Under the pieces are notes generated by a model. That model ran no database searches. It had not been told where the DNA came from and worked only from the letters and a program-made list of their open reading frames with translations. Shown here piece after piece: positions 14,101 to 22,234 of a DNA stretch of 22,234 nt. A program made the position numbers and the translations under genes. Origin of the DNA: an uncultured Clostridia bacterium (GTDB lineage: Bacteria > Bacillota > Clostridia > TANB77 > CAG-508); assembly GCA_934167435.1 (NCBI GenBank), contig CAKPKZ010000008.1, positions 1 to 22,234 on the forward strand. The letters are read 5' to 3'. The number at the start of each line of letters is the position of its first letter. Position 1 is the stretch's first letter.

Positions 14101-14541
14101 ATGAAAAGAACAAGAGTAGCTGCAATTTTAAAAATGGAAAATGGGTATGCATTTATGCATAGAAAAGATGTAAAGAACAATAAAGAACTTAAGGATTATT
14201 ATACATTTCCAGGAGGTGGACTAGAAGAAGGAGAAACTTTAGAAGAAGGCGTTATTAGAGAAATAGAAGAAGAATTTGGGATAAAAGTAAAGGTAATAAA
14301 AAAATTATATGAGATACAATCAGAAAAATTTAATGGGTTAGAAATATTTTTCTTATGTGAATATATAAGTGGAAAATTTGGAACAGGTACAGGACCAGAA
14401 TTTGATAATAATCCTGCATACGCTGACTGTGGAAAATATATTCCAGAAATAATAGAAGTTAATAAGATAAAAGACATTTTGTTAGTACCAAAAAATGTAA
14501 AAGAAATGTTTTTAGAGGATTTGAAGAATAAAAAGTTTTAA
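14101..14541 (+). CDS. Nudix hydrolase
   Basis: Nudix enzymes hydrolyse nucleoside diphosphates linked to another group, for example damaged nucleotides, ADP-ribose or dinucleotide polyphosphates. The 146-residue product has a textbook Nudix box, G-x5-E-x7-R-E-U-x-E-E-x-G-U, from Gly39 to Ile61 (GGLEEGETLEEGVIREIEEEFGI). The metal-binding glutamates are at 54, 57 and 58. The N-terminal strand RVAAILKMENGYAFMHRKD is typical of the fold. The substrate cannot be read from the sequence. The start is ATG 14101; an ATG at 14090 opens only four codons in another frame. The SD AGGA is 12 bases upstream, a little far. dnaE follows after 35 bases with no terminator, so both likely share the promoter at 14043. 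A link to nucleotide-pool cleansing for replication is only a suggestion. Confidence 0.9.
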   Translation: MKRTRVAAILKMENGYAFMHRKDVKNNKELKDYYTFPGGGLEEGETLEEGVIREIEEEFGIKVKVIKKLYEIQSEKFNGLEIFFLCEYISGKFGTGTGPEFDNNPAYADCGKYIPEIIEVNKIKDILLVPKNVKEMFLEDLKNKKF

Positions 14542-14576
14542 AAAATAATATTTAGCAAAAAATGAGGATGAGAAAA

Positions 14577-17500
14577 ATGTCAAAATTTGTACACTTGCAT
14601 ATACATAGTGAATTTAGTTTATTAGATGGAGCAAATAGAATAAAAGATTTACCAGTAAGAGCCAAAGAATTAGGAATGGATGCTATGGCAATTACAGACC
14701 ATGGAGTAATGTATGGTGCTATTGACTTTTATAAAGCATGTAAAAAAGAAGGAATAAAACCAATAATTGGGTGTGAAGTATATGTTGCACCACGAAGTAG
14801 ATTTGATAAAGAGCCTAATATTGACAATAAATATAATCATTTAATATTACTTGCAAAAAATAATGAAGGATATAAAAATTTAAGTAAGTTAGTTTCAATT
14901 GGATTTGTAGATGGTTATTACTATAAACCACGAATAGATTTAGAAGTTTTAGAAAAATATCACGAAGGGTTAATTTGCTTAAGTGCATGTTTGGCAGGTT
15001 CTGTTAATCAGGCCCTATTAAATGGAAATATGCAAAAAGCAGAAGAAATAGCAAGTTGGCATAAAAAAGTATTTGGAGAAGACTATTATATAGAAATTCA
15101 AAATAATGGACTACAAGAGCAAGTCTTAGCTAACCAAAAATTGGTACAGCTAGCGCGAAAGCTAAATATTCCGTTAGTAGCAACAAATGATGCACATTAT
15201 TTAAAAAGAGAAGATGCATATAATCACGAGGTATTACTTTGTATTCAAACAGGAAAAAGAATGAGCGATATAGATAGAATGAGATTTGAAACAGACGAAT
15301 TATATGTTAAGTCACCAGAAGAAATGATAGAGTATTTTAGTAGTTTTCCAGATGCAATAGAAAATACAGTGAAAATTGCCGAAAAATGTAATGTGGAATT
15401 TGAATTTGGACATACAATACTTCCAAATTACGATGTACCAAAAGAATTTCCAACACATTATGATTATTTAAAGAAATTATGTGATGAGGGAATAATTGAA
15501 AGATATGGTCAAAACCCTTCTAAAGAAATAATAGAAAGAGCACAGTATGAAATTGGTGTAATAAAAAAAATGGGGTATGTTGACTACTTTTTAATAGTAT
15601 GGGACTATATACATTATGCCAAAAGCCATGGTATACCAGTTGGGCCAGGACGTGGTTCTGGTGCCGGGTCAATGCTAGCATATGCAATAGGAATAACAGA
15701 CATAGATCCAATAAAATATGGATTGATTTTTGAGAGATTTTTAAATCCAGAAAGAGTTAGCATGCCGGATTTTGATGTCGATTTTTGTTATGAACATAGG
15801 CAAGATGTTATAGATTATGTTGCAAATAAATATGGACATGACCATGTTTCACAGATTATAACCTTTGGAACAATGTCAGCAAGAATGGTAATTAGAGATG
15901 TGGCAAGAGTTTTAGATGTTCCTTATTCAGAAGCGGATATGTTAGCAAAAATGATACCAAATGAATTACACATAACAATAAAAAAAGCAATGGAACAAAA
16001 TAAAGAATTAAGAGATTTATATGATACAAAAGAGGAAATAAAAAAATTATTAGATATAGCAATGGGACTAGAAGGAATGCCAAGGCAGGCTTCTACACAT
16101 GCATGTGGAATTGTAATAACAAAAGATCCAGTAGATACATATGTTCCATTATATGTAAGAGATGGACAGATTGCAACACAATATATAATGACAACATTAG
16201 AAGAATTAGGTCTTTTAAAAATGGATTTTTTAGGACTTCGTACATTAACTGTTATACAAGATACAAAGAATTTAGTAAAACAAAACCGAGGAATTGATGT
16301 TGAATTTGATAAAGAAATGGCAGACCCTAAAGTTTATAAATTATGGCAAGAAGGAAAAAGTTGCGGAATATTTCAGTTTGAATCACAAGGGATGACGAAT
16401 TTTATGAAGGAGCTAAAGCCAGACTGTTTAGAAGATATAATAGCTGGTGTTTCTTTATACAGACCAGGTCCAATGGACCAAATTCCACGTTACATACGTG
16501 GAAAACAAAATCCAGGACATAACGAATATACACATCCAAGTCTAGAACCAATATTAAATGTAACATATGGGTGTATGGTATATCAAGAACAAGTTATGCA
16601 AATAGTTCGTGAGCTTGCAGGGTATTCTTTAGGAAGAGCAGACTTAGTAAGGCGTGCAATGGGAAAGAAAAAGTTAGATGTTATGGCAAAAGAAAGAGAA
16701 GTATTTATTCATGGACAAGTGGATGAAAATGGAAATGTAGTGGTTCCAGGTTGTGTAAGAAATGGAATAGATGAAATTTCTGCAAATAAAATATTTGACG
16801 AAATGGCAGAATTTGCTAAATATGCATTTAATAAATCACATGCTGCATGTTATGCTGTAATATCGTATCAAACAGCATATTTAAAGGCATATTATCCAAC
16901 AGAATTTATGGCTGCAATGTTAAATAGTTTTTTAGGCAATTTGGATAAAATTCCACAGTATATAGATGAGTGCAAGAGTTTAGGAATAGAAATTTTAAAG
17001 CCAGATATAAATAATAGTAGTACAAAATTTACTGTTGAAGGAAATAAAATACGTTTTGGACTTGGAAGTATAAAAAATGTAGGAACAGTACCAGTTGAAT
17101 GTATTGTAAAAGAAAGAAATGAAAATGGTAGATTTAAAAGCTTTGCAGATTTTTGCGAGAGAATAGCAAATGAGGCTGTAAACAAAAAATGTGTAGAAAG
17201 CTTAATAAAAGCAGGTTGCTTTGACGAATTTGAACAAACAAGAGCAACACTTTTAGCTTCGTTTGAAAATATAATTGATATTATTCAAAGTGGTAATAAA
17301 AAGGGAATGAATGGACAAGTTTCAATGTTTGATTTGGGTAATGAACAAGAACAAAAGGCTTTAAATGAAGTTAAATATACATTTGAAGAACACAAAGAAT
17401 TATCTAATAAAGAATTATTATCTATAGAAAAAGAAATGCTTGGAATATATATATCTGGTCACCCTCTAGAAAAAATAAGAAATCAAATAGAACAAAAAAC

Positions 17501-18065
17501 GAATATAAATTCTATGATTTTAAATCAGATATCACAAAAATCCATTGTAAATGAAAACGAGGATTTAATTGTAAACAATAAATACGTAGATGGTCAAAAA
17601 GTAGTATATGCTGGTATAATAACTTCAATAAAAAAGAAATACACCAAAAGCAATAAAATAATGGCATTTATAACAATAGAAGATTTATATGGAACAGCGG
17701 AAATAATTTGTTTTGAGAATGCTTATATGAGTGCAGGAAAAAGCCTTATAGAAGAAAATATTGTAGTTGTAGAAGGAAGATTAAGCATAAGAGAAGACGA
17801 ACAAGCAACAATTATTGCAAATAGTATAAGTGATTTTCAAGAAGAACAAAAATCACATATGTTAACATTAAATATAACAAATATTTCAGAAGAACAAAAA
17901 GTAAAATTAAGAGCTGCAATAGTATATTTTCATGGAGAAAGAAACAATATAAATGTTCAAATAAAAATAAACGAAGAATTAAAACCATGTGGTCAAATAT
18001 ATATAACAAAAGAAATATTGGCAATATTTGAAGAAATTATAGGTAAAGAAAATGTAATAATTTAG
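14577..18065 (+). CDS. dnaE: DNA polymerase III alpha subunit
   Basis: This is a replicative DNA polymerase of the C family. The start is placed at ATG 14577, eight bases after AGGA (14565-14568); two upstream in-frame ATGs (14562, 14568) overlap that SD. This gives 1162 residues starting MSKFVHLHIHSEFSLLDG, close to E. coli DnaE (1160). The PHP domain (about 1-210) retains its metal-site motifs HLHIHSE, AITDHG (38-43), GCEVYV, LSACLAG and NDAHYL, so a PHP nuclease activity is possible. The polymerase core has GPGRGSGAGS (356-365) and the catalytic PDFDVDF with Asp400 and Asp402, plus RQASTHACG and SLYRPGPMDQIPRYI. A helix-hairpin-helix region and an OB fold (about 1000-1085, VVYAGIITSIKKK) end the protein. 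It lacks the proofreading exonuclease insertion that marks PolC. Confidence 0.97.
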   Translation: MSKFVHLHIHSEFSLLDGANRIKDLPVRAKELGMDAMAITDHGVMYGAIDFYKACKKEGIKPIIGCEVYVAPRSRFDKEPNIDNKYNHLILLAKNNEGYKNLSKLVSIGFVDGYYYKPRIDLEVLEKYHEGLICLSACLAGSVNQALLNGNMQKAEEIASWHKKVFGEDYYIEIQNNGLQEQVLANQKLVQLARKLNIPLVATNDAHYLKREDAYNHEVLLCIQTGKRMSDIDRMRFETDELYVKSPEEMIEYFSSFPDAIENTVKIAEKCNVEFEFGHTILPNYDVPKEFPTHYDYLKKLCDEGIIERYGQNPSKEIIERAQYEIGVIKKMGYVDYFLIVWDYIHYAKSHGIPVGPGRGSGAGSMLAYAIGITDIDPIKYGLIFERFLNPERVSMPDFDVDFCYEHRQDVIDYVANKYGHDHVSQIITFGTMSARMVIRDVARVLDVPYSEADMLAKMIPNELHITIKKAMEQNKELRDLYDTKEEIKKLLDIAMGLEGMPRQASTHACGIVITKDPVDTYVPLYVRDGQIATQYIMTTLEELGLLKMDFLGLRTLTVIQDTKNLVKQNRGIDVEFDKEMADPKVYKLWQEGKSCGIFQFESQGMTNFMKELKPDCLEDIIAGVSLYRPGPMDQIPRYIRGKQNPGHNEYTHPSLEPILNVTYGCMVYQEQVMQIVRELAGYSLGRADLVRRAMGKKKLDVMAKEREVFIHGQVDENGNVVVPGCVRNGIDEISANKIFDEMAEFAKYAFNKSHAACYAVISYQTAYLKAYYPTEFMAAMLNSFLGNLDKIPQYIDECKSLGIEILKPDINNSSTKFTVEGNKIRFGLGSIKNVGTVPVECIVKERNENGRFKSFADFCERIANEAVNKKCVESLIKAGCFDEFEQTRATLLASFENIIDIIQSGNKKGMNGQVSMFDLGNEQEQKALNEVKYTFEEHKELSNKELLSIEKEMLGIYISGHPLEKIRNQIEQKTNINSMILNQISQKSIVNENEDLIVNNKYVDGQKVVYAGIITSIKKKYTKSNKIMAFITIEDLYGTAEIICFENAYMSAGKSLIEENIVVVEGRLSIREDEQATIIANSISDFQEEQKSHMLTLNITNISEEQKVKLRAAIVYFHGERNNINVQIKINEELKPCGQIYITKEILAIFEEIIGKENVII

Positions 18066-18104
18066 GGATAAGATAAACCTGTGCTAGGATTTAAGAAAAA
18101 ATAT

Positions 18105-18134
18105 AAAAAGAATACTTGCAAAGTGTTCTTTTTT
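18105..18134 (+). terminator. Intrinsic terminator after dnaE
   Basis: AAAAGAATACTT (18106-18117) pairs with AAGTGTTCTTTT (18121-18132), one U-G wobble, three-base loop GCA, T-run to 18134. It is almost the same sequence as the terminator after gap. Confidence 0.85.
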
Positions 18135-18231
18135 GATATAGAATTGTATTGCTAATTAAAATATTGGCAATAATAAAGCAATAAGGGGTAAGGAGATAAG
18201 CCTCGATAGCTAAATTAAAGGAGGAAAAATT

Positions 18232-19248
18232 ATGTCAGTAAAAGTAGCCATTAATGGTTTTGGACGTATAGGTCGTCTAGCATTTAGACAAATGTTTGGA
18301 GCAGAAGGATATGAAATTGTTGCAATAAACGATTTAACAAGTCCTGAAATGTTAGCTCATTTATTAAAATATGATTCAGCACAAGGAAAATATGAAAAAG
18401 CAGACACAGTAGTTGCTGGGGAAGATTCTATAACAGTAGATGGAAAAACAATAAAAATATATGCTCAAAAAGATGCAAAAGATTTACCATGGGGAGAAAT
18501 TGGAGTAGATGTAGTTCTAGAATGTACAGGATTCTATGCATCAAAAGATAAAGCACAAGCACATATTGATGCAGGAGCAAAAAAAGTTGTAATTTCAGCA
18601 CCAGCTGGAAAAGACTTAAAAACAGTCGTATTTGGAGTAAATGAAAATGTTTTAACTGCAGAAGATAAAATTATATCTGCAGCATCATGTACAACAAACT
18701 GCTTAGCACCAATGGCAAAAGCACTAAATGATTATGCAGAAATTCAATCTGGAATAATGACAACAGTACATGCATATACAGGAGATCAAATGCTTTTAGA
18801 TGGACCACATAGAAAAGGAAATTTAAGAAGAGCAAGAGCTGCAGCTGTAAATATAGTACCAAACTCTACAGGAGCAGCAAAAGCAATTGGATTAGTAATT
18901 CCAGAATTAAATGGAAAATTAATTGGTTCTGCACAAAGAGTACCAGTTCCAACAGGTTCAACTACTATATTAGTTGCAGTTGTTAAAGGAAATGATATTA
19001 CAGAAGAGTCAATAAATAAAGCTATGAAAGAAGCTTCAAATCAATCATTTGGATATACAGAAGAAGAATTAGTATCTTCAGATGTAATTGGAATGAAATA
19101 TGGTTCATTATTTGATAGTACCCAAACAATGGTAACAAAAGTAGACGAAGGATTATATCAAGTTCAAGTTGTTTCTTGGTATGATAATGAAAATTCATAT
19201 ACAAGCCAAATGGTTAGAACAATAAAATATTTTGCAGAATTAGGATAA
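18232..19248 (+). CDS. gap: Glyceraldehyde-3-phosphate dehydrogenase, type I
   Basis: GAPDH oxidises glyceraldehyde-3-phosphate to 1,3-bisphosphoglycerate with NAD+. The 338-residue product has the Rossmann motif INGFGRIGR (7-15). Asp34 at the end of strand 2 favours NAD over NADP. The active-site SCTTNC carries catalytic Cys153 and partner His180 (TTVHAYTGDQ). RARAAAVNIVPNSTGAAKA and RVPVPTGS are also present, and it ends SWYDNENSYTSQMVRT. The SD AAAGGAGG (18219-18226) is consensus. The 97-base leader after the dnaE terminator contains a small hairpin (ATTGCTAA at 18148-18155 with TTGGCAAT at 18164-18171) and no promoter I can call with confidence. A CggR-type repressor gene, often upstream of gap in Firmicutes, is absent. 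A terminator follows, then pgk. Confidence 0.98.
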   Translation: MSVKVAINGFGRIGRLAFRQMFGAEGYEIVAINDLTSPEMLAHLLKYDSAQGKYEKADTVVAGEDSITVDGKTIKIYAQKDAKDLPWGEIGVDVVLECTGFYASKDKAQAHIDAGAKKVVISAPAGKDLKTVVFGVNENVLTAEDKIISAASCTTNCLAPMAKALNDYAEIQSGIMTTVHAYTGDQMLLDGPHRKGNLRRARAAAVNIVPNSTGAAKAIGLVIPELNGKLIGSAQRVPVPTGSTTILVAVVKGNDITEESINKAMKEASNQSFGYTEEELVSSDVIGMKYGSLFDSTQTMVTKVDEGLYQVQVVSWYDNENSYTSQMVRTIKYFAELG

Positions 19249-19266
19249 AATTAATAAAATAAAATT

Positions 19267-19295
19267 AAAAGAACACTTGAAAAGTGTTCTTTTTT
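19267..19295 (+). terminator. Intrinsic terminator after gap
   Basis: A perfect 12-bp stem pairs AAAAGAACACTT (19267-19278) with AAGTGTTCTTTT (19282-19293) around a GAA loop, with T-run to 19295. It probably reduces gap read-through into pgk. Confidence 0.88.
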
Positions 19296-19376
19296 AATAT
19301 ACAATAGACACAGCTAATAAAAAAGAAAAAACTGCATAAAATAAACATAAAAACTAAATTTTAGGAGGAATGTAAA

Positions 19377-20561
19377 ATGAATAAGAAAACTGTAAAAGAT
19401 ATCGATGTGAAAGGAAAAAAGGTATTGGTAAGATGTGATTTTAACGTACCTATGGATGAAAATAAAAATATTACTGATAAAACAAGAATTGTTGCTGCAA
19501 TTCCAACAATAAAATATTTATTGGAAAATAATTGTGCAATAATTCTTTGTTCACATTTAGGAAGACCAAAAGGAGAATTTAAACCAGAATTTTCGTTAGA
19601 ACCAGTTGCAAAAGAATTATCTAAATTATTAGGAAAAGAAGTAATAATGGCAAAAGACGTAGTAGGAGATGATGCAAAAACAAAGGCTGCTAACTTAGAA
19701 CAAGGACAAATAATGCTATTAGAAAACGTTAGATTCCATAGAGAAGAAACAGACAATTCACCAGAATTTGCAAAAGAATTAGCAAGTATGGCACAAATAT
19801 ATGTAAATGATGCATTTGGAACAGCACATAGAGCACATGCATCAACAGCAGGTGTTGCAGCATATTTGCCAGCTGTTTCTGGTTTCTTAATAGAAAAAGA
19901 ATTAAAATTTTTAGGAAATGCTGTAAATAATCCAGAAAGACCATTTGTAGCAATACTTGGTGGTGCAAAAGTATCAGATAAAATAGGAGTTATAGATAGT
20001 TTACTAGATAAAGTAGATACATTAATGATTGGTGGAGGAATGGCATATACATTTTTTAAAGCACAAGGTTATGAAGTAGGAAATTCAATATGTGAATTAG
20101 ATAAATTAGATTTAGCAAAACAAGCAATGGAAAAAGCTAAAGAAAAAGGTGTAAAATTAATGCTTCCTGTAGATACTAAAATTGGAAAGGAATTTAAACC
20201 AGACACAGAAAGTAAAACAGTTGCTTGGACAGAAATTCCAGAAAACTGGGAGGGATTTGACATTGGAGAAAAAACAATTAAAATGTTTGTAGATGAACTA
20301 AAAACAGCTAAAACAGTTGTATGGAATGGACCATTAGGACTATTTGAGTTTGATCAATTTGCAATAGGAACAAACGAAATTGCAAAAGCATTATCTGAAA
20401 TTAATGCAACGACAATAATTGGTGGAGGAGATTCAGCAGCTGCAGTTGAAAAAGCAGGGTTAGCAGATAAAATGACACATATTTCAACAGGAGGAGGAGC
20501 ATCACTAGAATTCTTAGAAGGAAAAAAATTACCAGGAATTGAATGCCTACTAGACAAATAG
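19377..20561 (+). CDS. pgk: Phosphoglycerate kinase
   Basis: PGK transfers phosphate from 1,3-bisphosphoglycerate to ADP, the first ATP-yielding step of glycolysis. The 394-residue protein is full length. The N-terminal substrate domain has RCDFNVP (19-25), SHLGRPKG (59-66), LLENVRFH and NDAFGTAHRAHAS. The C-terminal nucleotide domain has AILGGAKVSDKI, MIGGGMAYTF, VVWNGPLGLFE and the GGGDSAAA loop. The final ISTGGGASLEFLEGKKLPGIE segment is complete. The consensus SD AGGAGG (19363-19368) precedes the ATG. No clear promoter was seen in the 80 bases after the gap terminator, so read-through is likely. The G of the stop codon is the first base of a GC-rich palindromic element. Confidence 0.98.
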   Translation: MNKKTVKDIDVKGKKVLVRCDFNVPMDENKNITDKTRIVAAIPTIKYLLENNCAIILCSHLGRPKGEFKPEFSLEPVAKELSKLLGKEVIMAKDVVGDDAKTKAANLEQGQIMLLENVRFHREETDNSPEFAKELASMAQIYVNDAFGTAHRAHASTAGVAAYLPAVSGFLIEKELKFLGNAVNNPERPFVAILGGAKVSDKIGVIDSLLDKVDTLMIGGGMAYTFFKAQGYEVGNSICELDKLDLAKQAMEKAKEKGVKLMLPVDTKIGKEFKPDTESKTVAWTEIPENWEGFDIGEKTIKMFVDELKTAKTVVWNGPLGLFEFDQFAIGTNEIAKALSEINATTIIGGGDSAAAVEKAGLADKMTHISTGGGASLEFLEGKKLPGIECLLDK

Positions 20562-20589
20562 GACACAGGGGACAGGTCTTAAGTGTCCC
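20561..20589 (+). repeat. GC-rich REP-like palindromic element
   Basis: This is a 29-base GC-rich island in an AT-rich genome. It contains GGACAC (20561-20566), then GGGGACAGG (20568-20576), then GTGTCCC (20583-20589). GGGACA (20569-20574) pairs with TGTCCC (20584-20589), or GGACAC with GTGTCC, giving two mutually exclusive 6-bp stems. The GGACA/GGGGACAGGTC style resembles the palindromes associated with REP-associated tyrosine transposases. Only one copy is in the window and no transposase is nearby. Confidence 0.55.
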
Positions 20590-20635
20590 ATATATTTGTC
20601 GAAAATTGTATAATAAAAATATAGGAGATAGAAAT

Positions 20636-21496
20636 ATGGAAAATAAAAAAGAACCAATAAAAATAAGATTAAGTACAGTAATTTTAATTTTTATAATATT
20701 TATATTAATAATAGCAATTGTAGGAATAATAATGTATTATAATACTAAAAAGATAGATAAAGGCAATATAATAGAAGATACTCAAATAGATTATTCAGGA
20801 ACAGAGAATAAAATTGAAGAAAAAGAATTAAGTGAATTTAATATTAATGATACACGTATAAAAAAAATGTATGAATGCATACCAATGATAGATAGTAACA
20901 AAATAAGCAAGAATGCATATCAAGATTTAAAGGTAACTAAGGAAGATTTAACAACAGAATTTTTATTGGAGTGTGCATATTCGAAGTTAGACTTATCAGA
21001 AGAAGATAAGCAACCAATAGACGGAATGACGATTGATTCAGGATGGTATACTTTTGATGCAGATTTATTACAAGAAAAAGTAAAAGAAATGTATGGCACA
21101 AAAATAAAAAATGTAAGCTTTGAAATTGGTTATGGTCAATCGTGCTCATATCAAAATAGTAATAATAAATATTTTTATTCAGTAGGTGGCGGTTCGGCAG
21201 AAGAGTTAATAAATATAAGAAATATAGAGAAAGCCTATGAAGAAGAAGATAATATATATATTGAAGACAGATATATGGTATTTGAGGGTACAGATAGTAA
21301 ATATAAATTGTATACGTCATCAGATAATAAAAAGCTAATAGATGATATAGATTCAAGTATATTAACAAAAACGAATGAAGATATTATTACTGAATTAAAA
21401 AATAAGTATAATTCAAGTATGAGAAAATATAAACATACATTCAAAAAAGGTTCAGATGGAAACTATTATTGGTATAGTACAGAACCAATAGAATAA
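20636..21496 (+). CDS. Unrecognised membrane-anchored extracytoplasmic protein
   Basis: I do not recognise this 286-residue protein. It begins MENKKEPIKIRLS, with one strongly hydrophobic helix (about 12-34, VILIFIIFILIIAIVGIIM). The rest, roughly 250 residues, is acidic, polar and probably outside the cell. Visible features are FNINDTRIKKMYECIPMID near residue 70-88, Asp/Glu-rich segments and a GGGSAEELINIRNIEKAYEE stretch. A C-terminal KHTFKKGSDGNYYWYSTEPIE suggests a compact beta ending. Two Cys (in YECIP and LECAYSK) and a third in QSCSYQ may allow a disulfide. The start is ATG 20636 with AGGAG at 20623-20627; a longer frame from 20543 would overlap pgk and run through the palindrome. A TATAAT (20609-20614) precedes it without a good -35. 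It interrupts the usual pgk-tpiA adjacency. Confidence 0.8.
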   Translation: MENKKEPIKIRLSTVILIFIIFILIIAIVGIIMYYNTKKIDKGNIIEDTQIDYSGTENKIEEKELSEFNINDTRIKKMYECIPMIDSNKISKNAYQDLKVTKEDLTTEFLLECAYSKLDLSEEDKQPIDGMTIDSGWYTFDADLLQEKVKEMYGTKIKNVSFEIGYGQSCSYQNSNNKYFYSVGGGSAEELINIRNIEKAYEEEDNIYIEDRYMVFEGTDSKYKLYTSSDNKKLIDDIDSSILTKTNEDIITELKNKYNSSMRKYKHTFKKGSDGNYYWYSTEPIE

Positions 21497-21533
21497 AAAA
21501 TTAAATTGCTATATTGAATATTAGGAGGTATTT

Positions 21534-22234
21534 ATGAGAAAGAAAATAATAGCAGGAAACTGGAAAATGAATATGCTTCCAAATGAAGCAATACAATTTA
21601 TAGAAGAGCTAACACCATTAGTTAAAAATACAGAAAATGAAGTTATATTATGTGTGCCATATACAGACTTATTTTATGCATTATTAACTGCACAAAATAC
21701 AAATATAAAAATAGGTGCACAAAATATGCACTTTGAAGAAAAAGGAGCCTATACAGGAGAAGTTTCAGCGCAAATGCTAAAAGCAATAAATGTTGAATAT
21801 GTAATTATAGGACACTCAGAAAGAAGACAATATTTTAATGAAACAGATGAAACTGTTAATAAAAAAATAAAAGCAGCATTTGCAAATGGACTAAAACCAA
21901 TTGTGTGTGTGGGAGAAACATTAGAACAAAGAGAACAAGGAATAACAATAGACATAATAACAAAACAAACACAATTAGCATTAGAAGGATTAACAAATGA
22001 ACAAGTAGAAAATACAATAATTGCATATGAACCAATATGGGCTATAGGAACAGGAAAGACAGCTACAAGCGAAGATGCAAATAAAGCAACTAAGTCGATT
22101 CGTGACAAAATTTGTCAAATCTATGGACAAAATACTGCAAATGGAGTTATAATACAATATGGTGGAAGTGTAAAAGCTTCAAATGCAAAAGAGCTATTTG
22201 AAAAATCTGATATAGACGGAGGACTAGTAGGAGG
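21534..22234 (+). CDS. tpiA: Triose-phosphate isomerase, 3' end missing
   Basis: TPI interconverts dihydroxyacetone phosphate and glyceraldehyde-3-phosphate. The visible 233 residues start MRKKIIAGNWKMN, with Asn9 and catalytic Lys11. The catalytic His94 is in IIGHSERR, and the catalytic base Glu166 in AYEPIWAIGTGK includes the start of the flexible loop 6. QYGGSVKASNAKELF and the phosphate-binding GGLVGG at the very edge follow. About 15-20 residues are missing beyond the window, as family members are about 248-250 long. The perfect SD AGGAGG (21523-21528) is five bases from the ATG. Only 37 bases separate it from the preceding membrane protein gene and no promoter or terminator is visible there, so the two are probably co-transcribed. 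Confidence 0.98.
   Translation, partial: MRKKIIAGNWKMNMLPNEAIQFIEELTPLVKNTENEVILCVPYTDLFYALLTAQNTNIKIGAQNMHFEEKGAYTGEVSAQMLKAINVEYVIIGHSERRQYFNETDETVNKKIKAAFANGLKPIVCVGETLEQREQGITIDIITKQTQLALEGLTNEQVENTIIAYEPIWAIGTGKTATSEDANKATKSIRDKICQIYGQNTANGVIIQYGGSVKASNAKELFEKSDIDGGLVG

Noticed and set aside
14562..14576. ATG 14562 or 14568 as the dnaE start
   Set aside because: Both lie on the SD of ATG 14577, and homologues begin close to MSxFVHLHxHSE.
20543..20635. Extension of the unknown membrane gene upstream to 20543
   Set aside because: It would overlap pgk, translate through the palindrome and place 31 unrelated residues ahead of a normal N-terminus that has its own SD.
20937..21368. A 143-codon minus-strand frame rich in Leu, Tyr and His
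   Set aside because: It is the antisense shadow of an AT-rich coding region: no SD, no promoter, composition typical of reversed Lys/Asn/Ile codons.

Overview
This window looks like chromosome of an endospore-forming, very AT-rich Firmicute of the class Clostridia. Coding strands are strongly A-rich, arginine is mostly AGA, Shine-Dalgarno (SD) sequences are AGGAGG-like, and several promoters are near-perfect sigma-A types. Sporulation genes (GerW/YtfJ, a DUF2953 protein, an H-type small acid-soluble spore protein) sit among housekeeping genes. No genus is assigned. No rRNA, tRNA, CRISPR array, phage or transposase gene was seen, and no gene-free stretch exceeds 300 bases.

Layout. Bases 1-3100: the 3' two thirds of recA with its terminator, then recX, scpA (without the usual scpB), a DUF2953 gene and the gerW/ytfJ spore gene. 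Bases 3190-6311: envelope genes, namely a DacF-like D,D-carboxypeptidase, a membrane-anchored phosphodiester glycosidase-family protein, and a convergent VanW protein. Bases 6371-8493: a 55-residue membrane peptide gene behind a consensus promoter, rpmE (L31), a protein made of six exact 25-residue DUF4116-type repeats, a CmpB-family membrane protein, and convergent sspH. Bases 8593-11309: rpsO and pnp, each with a structured leader. Bases 11358-13964: a convergent P3B (MgtA-type) P-type ATPase with unusual membrane cation-site residues. Bases 14043-18065: a Nudix hydrolase and dnaE. Bases 18232-22234: glycolytic genes gap, pgk and tpiA (cut by the window end), with a GC-rich REP-like palindrome and an unrecognised membrane-anchored gene wedged between pgk and tpiA.

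How it works together. Most of the window is core machinery: recombination and its control (RecA/RecX), chromosome condensation (ScpA), replication (DnaE), translation (S15, L31), RNA decay (PNPase) and lower glycolysis (GAPDH, PGK, TPI). The spore and cell-wall genes form a typical clostridial neighbourhood. I do not see an obvious new multi-gene system. The least expected items are the rpsO leader whose loop is complementary to its own ribosome-binding site, the long duplex ahead of pnp, the altered ion-site residues of the MgtA-like pump, the start-codon hairpin of dacF, the small membrane peptide, and the REP-like element plus orphan gene inside the glycolytic operon.
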